Shown piece by piece: positions 7,734 to 15,802 of a DNA stretch of 64,000 bases (positions within the stretch are counted from its first letter, which is position 1; each line of letters starts with the position of its first letter). Location of the stretch: the NCBI GenBank assembly GCA_037318855.1, contig CP134874.1:1302598-1366597 (forward strand), read 5' to 3'. The DNA is from Candidatus Sedimenticola sp. (ex Thyasira tokunagai) (GTDB lineage: Bacteria > Pseudomonadota > Gammaproteobacteria > Chromatiales > Chromatiaceae). Made by a program: the position numbers and the translations under genes. The notes under the pieces were generated by a model. That model was not told the origin of the DNA. It saw only the letters and a program-made list of their open reading frames with translations, and ran no database searches.

Positions 7734-9512
7734 ATGACACTTTCGCGACGGGAATTTATACGACTGATGGGTATGGCCGGTGCGGCGGGAATGTTGCCTG
7801 GGTCTGTCTTCGCGGCAGCCAAGCGGCCTACTGATCTTTATGAAGTGCCAAAATTCGGTAATGTCTGCCTGATGCATATGACGGACTGTCACGCGCAGCT
7901 CAATCCGGTCTATTTCCGTGAGCCCAACGTCAATATGGGGGTCGGCGGAGCTTTTGGTAAGGCACCTCATCTGGTGGGTAACACTCTGCTTAAACACTTT
8001 GGTATAGAGCCCGGTGGCATTGAGTCCCACGCCTTTAGTTACCTTGGTTTCGACAAGGCTGCGGGTGAGTATGGCAAGGTGGGCGGTTTTTCCCATCTGG
8101 CCAGCTTGGTCAAGCGCCTGCGTGCAGAGCGAGGTGATGGTAACAGTCTGTTGATGGATGGTGGCGATACCTGGCAGGGATCCGGTACCGCCTACTGGAC
8201 ACGTGGCAAGGATATGGTTGGCGCCTGTAATCGCCTTGGTGTTGATGTGATGACCGGCCACTGGGAGTTCACCTACCTTGATAAGGAGATTATCGAGAAT
8301 GTCGGTGAGTTCAAGGGTGATTTCGTCGCACAGAATGTCAATGTCAAAGAGGACGCACTCTTTGATTACAAATTCCCCGATTTTGATGGTTTTGACGAGG
8401 ATGAAGGACTTGCCTTCAAACCTTATACCATCAAGATCGTTAACGGTGCCCGGGTAGCGGTGATTGGTCAGGCTTTCCCTTATACCCCCATCGCCAATCC
8501 ATCTCGCTTTATTCCCGACTGGACCTTCGGTATCAAAGATAAACAGATGCAGGATACCGTTGATATGGTGCGTGAGAAAGAGAAGCCCGATGTGGTGGTG
8601 GTGCTCTCCCATAACGGTATGGATGTGGATCTGAAGATGGCTTCCAGAGTGAGTGGTATCGATGCGATCTTCGGAGGCCATACCCACGACGGTATGCCGG
8701 CGCCGACTGTTGTGACTAATCCCGGTGGTAAGACCCTGGTGACCAATGCCGGCTCCAATGGCAAGTTCCTGGGAGTGATGGACTTGGATGTGCGCAACGG
8801 CAAGGTGCAGGATTTCCGCTACCGTCTGGTACCGGTCTTCTCCAACCTGCTGCCCGCCGATGCAGAGATGCAGGCCTATATTGATGGTGTACGTGCGCCG
8901 TATAAGGATCAGCTGGAGGAGAAACTGGCGGTTGCAGGCGAGACCCTCTACCGTCGTGGCAACTTCAACGGCACATTCGATCAGGTGATCTGTGATGCAC
9001 TACGTGAGGTGAATGATGCACAGGTCTCGCTCTCCCCGGGTTTCCGTTGGGGTACCACGGTGCTTCCCGGTCAGACCATTACCATGGACAACGTCATGGA
9101 TCAGACATGTATCACTTATCCAGAGACCTATCGCCGGGAGATGAGTGGCGCCGATATCAAAGTGATTCTCGAGGACGTGAGTGACAACCTGTTCAATGAA
9201 GACCCCTATCGCCAGCAGGGTGGGGATATGGTGCGTGTTGGTGGTCTCGATTATGTCTGTGAGCCCAACGCGACCTTCGGTAATCGTATTACAGAGATGA
9301 CACTGGATGACGGTACAAAAATAGAGGCGGGTAAAAAGTATACGGTTGCCGGTTGGGCCACTGTTAATTCGAAAGCCCCCGGTCGTCCAATATGGGAAGT
9401 GGTGGGCGACTACCTGCGAGATCAGAAGCAGGTCAAACTAAAGAAACTCAATACGCCTAAACTGCTAGGCGTCAAGGGTAATTCTGGCATAGCTGGATAC
9501 CCCCAGGGATGA
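7734..9512 (+). CDS. soxB: SoxB, S-sulfosulfanyl-L-cysteine sulfohydrolase
   Basis: 592 residues from the ATG at 7734 with a Tat signal (SRREFIRLMG, cleavage near VFAA). A calcineurin-like metallophosphoesterase domain binds two Mn ions: MHMTDCHAQ, GGDTWQGSG, GHWEFTY, LSHNGMD, GGHTHDGMP. A 5'-nucleotidase C-terminal domain follows (about 390-560). It releases sulfate from SoxY-cysteine-S-sulfonate. It is the last gene of the cluster and a terminator lies 20 bases after the stop. With no soxCD here, the expected outcome is sulfur storage or transfer to another pathway. Confidence 0.97.
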   Translation: MTLSRREFIRLMGMAGAAGMLPGSVFAAAKRPTDLYEVPKFGNVCLMHMTDCHAQLNPVYFREPNVNMGVGGAFGKAPHLVGNTLLKHFGIEPGGIESHAFSYLGFDKAAGEYGKVGGFSHLASLVKRLRAERGDGNSLLMDGGDTWQGSGTAYWTRGKDMVGACNRLGVDVMTGHWEFTYLDKEIIENVGEFKGDFVAQNVNVKEDALFDYKFPDFDGFDEDEGLAFKPYTIKIVNGARVAVIGQAFPYTPIANPSRFIPDWTFGIKDKQMQDTVDMVREKEKPDVVVVLSHNGMDVDLKMASRVSGIDAIFGGHTHDGMPAPTVVTNPGGKTLVTNAGSNGKFLGVMDLDVRNGKVQDFRYRLVPVFSNLLPADAEMQAYIDGVRAPYKDQLEEKLAVAGETLYRRGNFNGTFDQVICDALREVNDAQVSLSPGFRWGTTVLPGQTITMDNVMDQTCITYPETYRREMSGADIKVILEDVSDNLFNEDPYRQQGGDMVRVGGLDYVCEPNATFGNRITEMTLDDGTKIEAGKKYTVAGWATVNSKAPGRPIWEVVGDYLRDQKQVKLKKLNTPKLLGVKGNSGIAGYPQG

Positions 9513-9532
9513 CGTGACTCGTCCAGCTTTCA

Positions 9533-9556
9533 AGGCGCCCTAGGGCGCCTTTTTTT
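9533..9556 (+). terminator. Intrinsic terminator of the sox operon
   Basis: Eight-base perfect stem (aggcgccc/gggcgcct) with a two-base loop, followed by seven T. A textbook rho-independent terminator directly after soxB. Confidence 0.93.
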
Positions 9557-9817
9557 ATGGGATATACTCTGTTACCCCAGAACCCTCAGTTGGACAGGGT
9601 GGAGAGTGCACTTGGGTTGGTGCAGTACAAGGCACAACGACACGGAATAGTTGTTCTATTCCAGGGAGTTGTAACAACCTAATGCGCCGACCCAATTGTG
9701 CTGTCTGCCCTGTAGCGTAATTCACCCGGAGAGTGAAACGGTCAATCGCAGTCAATGCAATTAATATCAAAGCTTTGCCTGTAGAATGGAGCGGTCAACT
9801 GAGGATTCTAGGGTTAC
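9557..9817. other. Intergenic region, no gene seen
   Basis: About 260 bases between the sox terminator and the DUF523 gene. I see no coding frame with a start and ribosome site, no repeat shared with the rest of the window, and no convincing RNA fold. Confidence 0.4.
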
Positions 9818-10507
9818 ATGAACCAGAGATTAAAGATAGGTGTTAGCAGTTGTCTGCTGGGGGAGCGGGTACGTTATGACGGTGAGCTGAAACGGTCTGC
9901 ATTGATAGCAGATGACATGGCACACTTCTTCGATTTTATACCGGTGTGCCCTGAAGTGGAGGCGGGCTTTCCTGTTCCCCGTCCACCGGTGCAGTTGGTG
10001 GGTGACCAATTGGCACCACGGGTAGTGGAAGTGGGAAATTCCCAGATTGATATTACAGAGCGTCTCGATACTTTTTCCCGGCAAAGGGTAGTGGAACTGG
10101 AAGAGGTTTGCGGTTACTTGTTCAAGGCACGCTCACCCAGTTGTGGCCCCGATATTCCACTTTTTGACCTATCTGGGAGAGAGGTTGGCAGAACCAAGGG
10201 TATTTTTTCCCGCAGTGTCCAGCACCACTTTCCCTTGTTACCTGTGGAGGATGAGGGAGGCATGGAAAATTCGGCCAATGGTGGGTGGTTTCTCTTTGGT
10301 GTTCTGCTTTTTGCCTGTTGGCAGGGCACAGATGTCGGCGATGAAAGCGATCTTTCACCGGCGGAACTTTGGCGGAGTTGGGTTGATGCGCTCTATCCAG
10401 GAGTTCAGTGGTCGCCCCAAATTGTCTCCATGCTGGGGAGCCAATGGAAAAGACCGGAAGAGGCTGGACAACTACTCAGGGGGGCTGGTCGTGGCGGGGT
10501 GATTTAG
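9818..10507 (+). CDS. DUF523 domain protein
   Basis: 229 residues. The first 150 match the DUF523 pattern: an N-terminal GVSSCLLGERVRYDG, VCPEVEAGFPVPRPP, and a cysteine loop KARSPSCGPD. The remaining 80 residues, with FLFGVLLFACW and several Trp, are not the usual DUF1722 partner. Function unknown; conserved cysteines suggest metal or thiol chemistry. Its stop codon lies only seven bases before a group II intron, so the native C-terminus could have been altered. Confidence 0.8.
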   Translation: MNQRLKIGVSSCLLGERVRYDGELKRSALIADDMAHFFDFIPVCPEVEAGFPVPRPPVQLVGDQLAPRVVEVGNSQIDITERLDTFSRQRVVELEEVCGYLFKARSPSCGPDIPLFDLSGREVGRTKGIFSRSVQHHFPLLPVEDEGGMENSANGGWFLFGVLLFACWQGTDVGDESDLSPAELWRSWVDALYPGVQWSPQIVSMLGSQWKRPEEAGQLLRGAGRGGVI

Positions 10508-10514
10508 GTCGTTG

Positions 10515-11620
10515 GCGCGCCAAGCGAAGCTTGGTGCATCTTGCAGGGTGAAAGTCCCTGTCGGGTAAGGATTAGCCACCCACCCGTATTGAGTGTTGCG
10601 CTTGTGGCGGAGTGCGGGGAGAGCAAGCGCTTTCCAGTTACTGGATGACTATCCACTGACCACCGCATGAACAAAACAGGTGAAGCGTACACAGCGAATC
10701 GTATAGGCCATAGGGTGTCCGCGCACCTGAGAGCTGGAATCGCCTCGACATAAATAACTGTTCCGAGTGATGAGAGCTGTAACGTACTCGAAATCCAAGT
10801 GAAGCAACCGAGTTGGCAAGGTTGTGGAGACTCGGCGGGGTTCTCAAGCTGTGGCATGTACGAAGAGATGTATCGAGAACTTGGGAGACCCTAATGGTTC
10901 CCGGCAAAGTGCCGGGTAGGGAAGCCAAGCCGAAAGGTGAGGCGCTGCTGGTAAGGTATGCAGATGATTTTGTCTGTGCGTTTCGCTACCGAGAGGACGC
11001 GGAGCGATTTTACCGGACACTGCCGAAATGATTGGGTAAGTTTGGATTGGAGCTATCACCAGAGAAGACCCGGTTAATACGATTCAGTCGTTTCCATCCC
11101 GGTGGAAAACGGCGGATCTGTTTTTGGGCTTTGAACTGTACTGGGGGCATGATCGCCAAAGGCGACCTCGCCTACACCGGAGAACGGCAAAGAAGAAGTT
11201 GGTGCAGGCGGTCAAAGGGATGGGGGAGTGGATTAAGCAGTTTCGCCACCTCCCACTGGCTGACTTCCGCATTGCACTGAATCGCCGCCTCCGGGGGCAC
11301 TATCAATACTTTGGATTGATAGGTAACAGTCGGCAGGTATGGCTTTACTACAAGGAAGTGATCGAACGTGTTTATAAGTGGCTGAACAGGCGAAGCCAAA
11401 GACGGAGCTACACTTGGGTGGGGTTAAATGAGATGCTGAGGCAACAGGGAATCCTGAAGCCGGAAGTAAGGAAGCTTAACTTCCCCAGGACATACCTGAT
11501 ATATGAATAGGGACTCCAGCATTGCGCGGGAGTGAGTATTACTGAGGAGCCGGATGCGGTAGTACCGCACGTCCGGATCTGCATGGGGGCGCTTTGGGTA
11601 ACCGGGCGTCCTACCATTAC
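10515..11620 (+). mobile_element. Group II intron A, copy I (internally deleted)
   Basis: Boundaries come from comparison with copy II at 23,673-25,649: the 5' end is gcgcgcc and the 3' end is ctaccattac. The 5' structural part, including ctgcagggtgaaagtccctg-like stems, is intact. Domain V is the hairpin near 11,547-11,580 (gagccggatgcggt...). Relative to copy II, 869 bases are missing. The junction is a single copy of aaaggtgagg, which copy II carries at 24,091 and again at 24,960. The deletion removes the start and most RT motifs, so the copy cannot move by itself. Confidence 0.9.
10942..11510 (+). pseudogene. Group II intron reverse transcriptase/maturase remnant (intron A copy I)
   Basis: Only the C-terminal third survives: the YADD active site (RYADDFVCAF), the thumb/maturase region and the end HYQYFGLIGN...RTYLIYE. 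An in-frame stop lies at 11,029 (cgatgattg, where copy II has Arg). A one-base loss near 11,190 shifts the frame (aaagaagaag against aaagaaagaag). With the upstream 869-base deletion this is clearly dead. Confidence 0.88.
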
Positions 11621-11758
11621 GTTCGCTGGTTTATGCGTAAGCACAAAGCGATTAAGCGCAGTAAAATGCGTGCGATGGCGCTTTTTGCCCGATGCATGAA
11701 GGAAAGCCCCGGTTTGTTTGTTCACTGGCGTGAGGGGATGAAAGGTGCGTTTGCTTGA
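11621..11758 (+). pseudogene. 3' end of a second group II intron RT gene (intron B)
   Basis: 46 codons starting VRWFMRKHKAIKRSK and ending GLFVHWREGMKGAFA, the typical C-terminus of another group II RT class. The matching upstream part (GFNPAVSRDALKAM...HVNKTL) is at 23,466-23,672, 12 kb away, and the two join in frame (NKTL-VRWFMRK). The gene was therefore once interrupted by intron A and then separated by recombination. Confidence 0.85.
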
Positions 11759-11761
11759 TGG

Positions 11762-11831
11762 GAGCGGTATGAGCGGAGACGTTCACGTACCGTTCTGCGA
11801 GAGGCTGAGGGTGAGAGTCCCTTGGTCTACT
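11762..11831 (+). ncRNA. Domains V and VI of group II intron B (3' end)
   Basis: gagcggtatgagcggagacg and the matching gttcacgtaccgttc form the 34-nt domain V hairpin. gagggtgagagtccctt then forms domain VI before ctac. It starts four bases after the stop of the RT remnant, as usual in such introns. The sequence after it continues as the end of an R element. Confidence 0.8.
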
Positions 11832-11866
11832 CTCCTCCCAAAACGCATCACGAGATCAAAGACACG
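11832..11866 (+). repeat. R-element right-end relic
   Basis: tcccaaaacgcatcacgaga followed by tcaaagacacgctt matches the right terminus of the R elements seen elsewhere (tccc-tttt-gcatcacgaaatc...gactcgctta). Intron B thus sat inside the terminal hairpin of an R copy. Confidence 0.6.
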
Positions 11867-12010
11867 CTTGGACCACGTAATGTGTCATTATGACATGAAA
11901 AACCCTGAGGAGTCAATCCAGTCAATCCAGTAGATCCATGATTATTCAATCATAACAATAAGATACTGATGTGGTTTATATTTGGTATAAATTTTGCTTT
12001 TAAGAGAGCT

Positions 12011-12484
12011 ATGAAAAACTATGACAAGATACGATCTGATTTTACTGAAGAGCTCAAACGAGCTACTAATAAAGACGAAGGTTTTGCCGCCCTTGAGAAG
12101 GCAGTCGATAAGCTGGGTTTGAGAGGTGTTCTTTATGCAATCATTCCCCACATTATGCTGGGTAAATGCCCACCGGTATTTATGGCTTCAGGTTTCTACG
12201 GCCCGTTCTTGGGGGCCTACAACGAAGCTCGCTTAGACCTGGATGATCCCATCTTATCCAAAGCTGCTGCTGGCGAAACAAAAGTGATTGATTGGCAGAC
12301 TGAGCGCAAAACGAACGAAATGACTAAAAAGGAAGAAGAGGTCTTCCAATTCGCTCGAGATCACCAGATCACTAGTGGTAAGACGTACCTCTTAATGAAC
12401 GAAAAACCATATTTTGCTGTCTCTAGCATTATCGGCAGTAATGGAGATAGGGATTTCTACAACCTTTTAATGAGTTATAACTGA
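12011..12484 (+). pseudogene. LuxR-type autoinducer-binding domain, truncated by IS256
   Basis: About 157 codons from the ATG at 12,011 (aagagag before it). The sequence fits an N-terminal acyl-homoserine-lactone-binding domain: FYGPFLGAYNEARLDLDDPI, then W-rich VIDWQTERK and FARDHQITSGKTYLL. No helix-turn-helix follows. The stop codon is supplied by the IS256 end that begins at 12,472. If translated, the product would bind ligand but not DNA. The sequence on the other side of the IS is unrelated (tssC), so the rest of the gene has been lost or moved. Confidence 0.75.
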
Positions 12485-13856
12485 ATCTGGTGTTTGAGTA
12501 GTTGAAAAAGGGCGGCGTATCTGGTTGATTTGTTGTTGCGAGACATCAAAACAACCATTGGAGATACGCCACCATGAGTAAGAATAACGTTGTTAAGCTG
12601 GCAGGTCGAGATACGATTATCGATCCGCTGACAGAGTTGCTGAGAAGCGGTGCAGAGCAGTTGATCTACCAGGCGGTAGAGGCAGAGTTGCTGGAGCTGT
12701 TGGCGGAGCACACCGAGCGACGGACAGAGGATGGCAAGGCGGGTGTGGTGCGTAATGGTCATCTGCCAGCTCGTAAACTGCAGACAGGATTGGGGCCGGT
12801 CACGGTCGAGATCCCCAAAGTTCGAGCGAAGACCGGCGAGCCGGTGACGTTCCGATCAGCTCTGGTACCGCCGTATGTACGCAAGACGAAGTCACTGGAA
12901 GCGGCGCTGCCGTGGCTCTACCTGAAGGGGATTTCCAGTGGTGAGATGGGTGAGGCCCTGAAAGTGCTGGTGGGTCCGGATGCAACAGGCTTGTCGGCCA
13001 GCACGGTATCGCGTCTGAAGCAGGTCTGGGCAGAAGAATATCGGAGCTGGTGTGAGGAGCGCCTGGATAAGGAGCATTGGGTGTATGTGTGGGCAGACGG
13101 TGTCTACAGCGGACTGAGAGCAGAGCAGACGAAGCTGTGTGCCCTGGTGGTGATCGGTGTGAATGAGCGTGGTGAGAAGCATTTTCTGGCAATTGAGGAT
13201 GGTGTGCGGGAGTCCACGCAGAGCTGGCGGGAGGTACTGTTGAAGCTGAAGTCACGCGGACTGAACCCGCCCAAATTGGCGATCGGTGACGGTGCCATGG
13301 GCTTCTGGGCTGCGCTGGAGGAAGTATATCCTGAGACGCGCCAGCAGCGCTGCTGGATGCACAAGACCATGAACGTGCTGAACTGCCTGCCAAAGACAGC
13401 TCAGCCGAAAGCGAAGCAGGCACTGCATAACATCTGGCAGGCGGAGACTCAGGCCGATGCGGAAAAGGCCTTTGATCTGTTTATCAAAACGTATGAGCCG
13501 AAGTATCCGAAGGCTGCCATCTGTCTGCACAAAGACCGAGAGGAACTGATGGCTTTCTATCACTTTCCGGCACAGCACTGGCAGAGCATTCGGACCAGCA
13601 ATCCGATTGAATCAACCTTCGGGACAATCCGCCATCGAACCAAGCGTTCCAAGGGCTGCCTATCGCGTGACGGCATGCTACACATGATGTTCAAACTCGG
13701 CCTGTGTGCCGAGAAGAAGTGGAGACGATTACGGGGTTTCGGTTACCTGGCGAAGGTGATAACCGGAATCAAATTTAAAGATGGTGTTGAGGTAACAGGA
13801 GTCGATCAGGTCGCCGCTTGATTCAACTGGTTAAACACCAGATTTGACTATAACTC
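12472..13856 (+). mobile_element. IS256-family insertion sequence
   Basis: 1385 bp. The ends are inverted: gagttata-4 nt-aatctggtgttt at the left and its complement at the right (12,472 and 13,856). The transposase fills the interior. I compared the two flanks and see no 8-9 bp target duplication. With a LuxR fragment on one side and a tssC fragment on the other, the element marks a rearrangement point, not a simple insertion. A 37-bp inverted copy of its left end is at 53,141-53,177. Confidence 0.88.
12574..13821 (+). CDS. IS256-family (mutator-type) transposase
   Basis: 415 residues, full length. DDE residues are visible in WADGVYSG, AIGDGAMGFW and NPIESTFGTIRHRTKRSKG. The C/H-containing RCWMHKTMNVLNCLPK is typical of the family. 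The N-terminus starts just after ataCGCCACC with a plausible start at 12,574. It appears intact and probably functional. Confidence 0.95.
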   Translation: MSKNNVVKLAGRDTIIDPLTELLRSGAEQLIYQAVEAELLELLAEHTERRTEDGKAGVVRNGHLPARKLQTGLGPVTVEIPKVRAKTGEPVTFRSALVPPYVRKTKSLEAALPWLYLKGISSGEMGEALKVLVGPDATGLSASTVSRLKQVWAEEYRSWCEERLDKEHWVYVWADGVYSGLRAEQTKLCALVVIGVNERGEKHFLAIEDGVRESTQSWREVLLKLKSRGLNPPKLAIGDGAMGFWAALEEVYPETRQQRCWMHKTMNVLNCLPKTAQPKAKQALHNIWQAETQADAEKAFDLFIKTYEPKYPKAAICLHKDREELMAFYHFPAQHWQSIRTSNPIESTFGTIRHRTKRSKGCLSRDGMLHMMFKLGLCAEKKWRRLRGFGYLAKVITGIKFKDGVEVTGVDQVAA

Positions 13857-14005
13857 TTATTTCAAAGTGATGATCCGGGACAAAATCGGAAGTTTTATGA
13901 CCAGCACGGTGATGCAAGAGTATTTGAACAATTGGATCACGGATTACGTCTTGTTGGACGACAATGCAGGACAAGGCATCAAAGCCAAGTATCCTCTGCC
14001 GCTGA
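13857..14005 (+). pseudogene. tssC C-terminal fragment (second T6SS)
   Basis: A short open stretch reads YFKVMIRDKIGSFM, then EYLNNWITDYVLLDD and GIKAKYPL, the conserved C-terminal region of the T6SS sheath protein TssC. It differs clearly from the intact TssC at 61,150 (CIMRDNIGG...NWLSNYVTT), so it is a relic of a different T6SS. It is cut by IS256 on the left and by an R element on the right. Confidence 0.7.
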
Positions 14006-14284
14006 TCGCCATGGAAGGCTGAAAGCCGAGGCGATTAGTCCCCGATAGGCGTAGGCGCGGTTGTATGGCCGGAATTGCGACCGGCAGGGAGCGATGTAGG
14101 GCATACAAGGAGTGCATCCGAAACGCCGTAGAGTCATTGCGGGAGTCATGATGGAGTAGTGCACAAGCAGCTTTGCTGCAATGTGCAATACGGAATCGTG
14201 ACGTACGCAGGACGGTCGGGGCATAACGGCTGTCGCGTAGGCGAGTCGATTTTGGAGACTTGGATGTCCCAAAATCTTTCATTC
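14000..14284 (+). repeat. R element copy 1 (divergent type C)
   Basis: About 285 bp. The left end gatcgccatggaaggctgaa is followed by agccgaggcgattagtcccc. The conserved ggacggtcggggca...ggctgtcg lies near 14,210-14,236. A right hairpin, gattttggagac/gtcccaaaatc, ends it. It has the same layout as the type A and B copies in island 2 but differs through the middle. It separates a tssC fragment from a PAAR fragment. Confidence 0.7.
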
Positions 14285-14483
14285 GGCACCAACTGTGTTG
14301 ATTGGCGGGATGCCAACTGCAGGTGTGGGAAGTGTGTGCACCTGCACGGGTCCACCGGATAGTATTGTTAAAGGGAGTATGACGGTGTTGATAGGGGGTA
14401 AGCCTGCTGCTCGGATGGGGGATAGTACTGCCCATGGGGGGAGTATTGTGGTGGGATGTCCTACTGTTTTGATAGGAGGGTGA
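14285..14483 (+). pseudogene. PAAR-domain protein, 5'-truncated
   Basis: The reading frame starts directly at the R element: PTVLIGGMPTAGVGS, then VLIGGKPAARMGDSTAHGG and PTVLIGG-stop. This is the repeated core of a PAAR (T6SS spike-tip) protein, without its N-terminal third. The internal ATG at 14,295 would give only 62 residues. It is followed after 180 bases by a candidate effector, the usual PAAR-effector order. Confidence 0.78.
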
Positions 14484-14665
14484 GTAGTTAAGCGAATCTC
14501 GTCGTTTAAAAAACAGTAACCACAGCTCCATTCACATTGCTCGAACCAAATTACTAATAAGCAAGCGCCTTAACCTTGGCATAAATAATTTTATGGCTAA
14601 ATAAATGGCGTCCCAAACATTCCATAATTATACCGCGAAAAATAAATCATACTGGAGCAGAGATC

Positions 14666-15802
14666 ATGCCGGAACACTTCCTCGCTATAGGTAACACAGA
14701 GTTCGCTGACTCCGTTTCACATACGGGTAAACATCATAAGAGTGGTTGGTTAAAGGAAGCGAATTCCCTTACAGGTTTGCTAAAGGCGGTAACAGAATGC
14801 CAGAAAGCAAAGAATTTGCTCACCCTCACCGCGTTGTTTGAAGCAATGCATGGCTGGATGAATCGGCATCCTACCGAGTATAAAAAGAGAGGAGACTCTA
14901 TGCGGGCCTTGTGGGAAGAAGCATATGAGGCCGCAGCCATATTAGATTCTACCTTCGATCCAGCTGCATTCGACTATCCGGATGACCCAGTGGCATATGG
15001 GCAATCCAAAGCAGCAGCCATGGATCTCGCTCGAGCCATTTCGGTTAAGCATAGTGACGTACTGATAACGAATTCTTATGGATACAATATCGTTGAAGGG
15101 GTTAAACAGAGCCCTTATCAAACTCCACCCTTCGATAGCGCTAAATTGCTTGAGCTCTTAGAGAGCCTTTATAACTGGGCTGCTGGCATTGCCGCTAAAT
15201 ACGATCGCAATGGTAACCATCAGATCAATAGTCAATATCAGATTGATTTGGGGAAAAATGCCTCCAAAAAACGGATGATTCTCTGGGAACAGTTCAAAGG
15301 TGTTTTGGACAGTGATGCCAGGAGTCATGGAAATGCTGATAAAAAACGCGAAGCGAAACAAGTTCTCGACAACATCAATTCGGTTGTAAACCTTCCTCGT
15401 TTAGTGAAGCTTGGCCGCTGTTTTACCTGTGCGGCAGCGGTGGTCTACGAGCTGATTAGTGATCCCGAGTTCTGTAATTTACGGTTACCTGTTGAAGTTT
15501 GTACTACTTCCCGAGTACAACATTATTTTGTGGTAATTGGTCGAAATACGCGGTCTGATATAAATGCCCCAGGCAGTTGGGGTCCAGGGGCTTTTATTGT
15601 GGATATATGGGACGCCAACGGCTGGCAAGCACAGCCTCTAGTGAAGCGTACTACCGATAATCAGTTTTTACGTCCCGGTACTGTTGAACCGAATGATTGG
15701 AACTATATAGGAGACGCCGAGCACGGCGCTTTGAAAGTTGTGTGTCGAATGGTGCCTGGGTTTAATCGAGAGCGAGCTAAGGTTGTTGAGCTTGATGATT
15801 AG
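14666..15802 (+). CDS. Candidate T6SS effector with papain-like catalytic pattern
   Basis: 378 residues, no signal peptide, with a ribosome site (ggagcag) before the ATG. The family is not recognised. The C-terminal third carries an ordered Cys-His-Asp pattern: GRCFTCAAAVVYEL (Cys near 252-255), VQHYFVVIGR (His near 290), FIVDIWDANGW (Asp near 313). The Cys at a helix start, His heading a strand, and Asp before W are seen in papain-like protease/deamidase toxins. The N-terminal part is helical. It sits next to a PAAR gene and is followed at once by an IS91 copy. The catalytic assignment is inference. Confidence 0.5.
   Translation: MPEHFLAIGNTEFADSVSHTGKHHKSGWLKEANSLTGLLKAVTECQKAKNLLTLTALFEAMHGWMNRHPTEYKKRGDSMRALWEEAYEAAAILDSTFDPAAFDYPDDPVAYGQSKAAAMDLARAISVKHSDVLITNSYGYNIVEGVKQSPYQTPPFDSAKLLELLESLYNWAAGIAAKYDRNGNHQINSQYQIDLGKNASKKRMILWEQFKGVLDSDARSHGNADKKREAKQVLDNINSVVNLPRLVKLGRCFTCAAAVVYELISDPEFCNLRLPVEVCTTSRVQHYFVVIGRNTRSDINAPGSWGPGAFIVDIWDANGWQAQPLVKRTTDNQFLRPGTVEPNDWNYIGDAEHGALKVVCRMVPGFNRERAKVVELDD

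Noticed and set aside
12464..13864. Target-site duplication of the IS256 element
   Set aside because: The similar tataact sequences on both sides turned out to be part of the inverted ends. Beyond them the flanks do not match.
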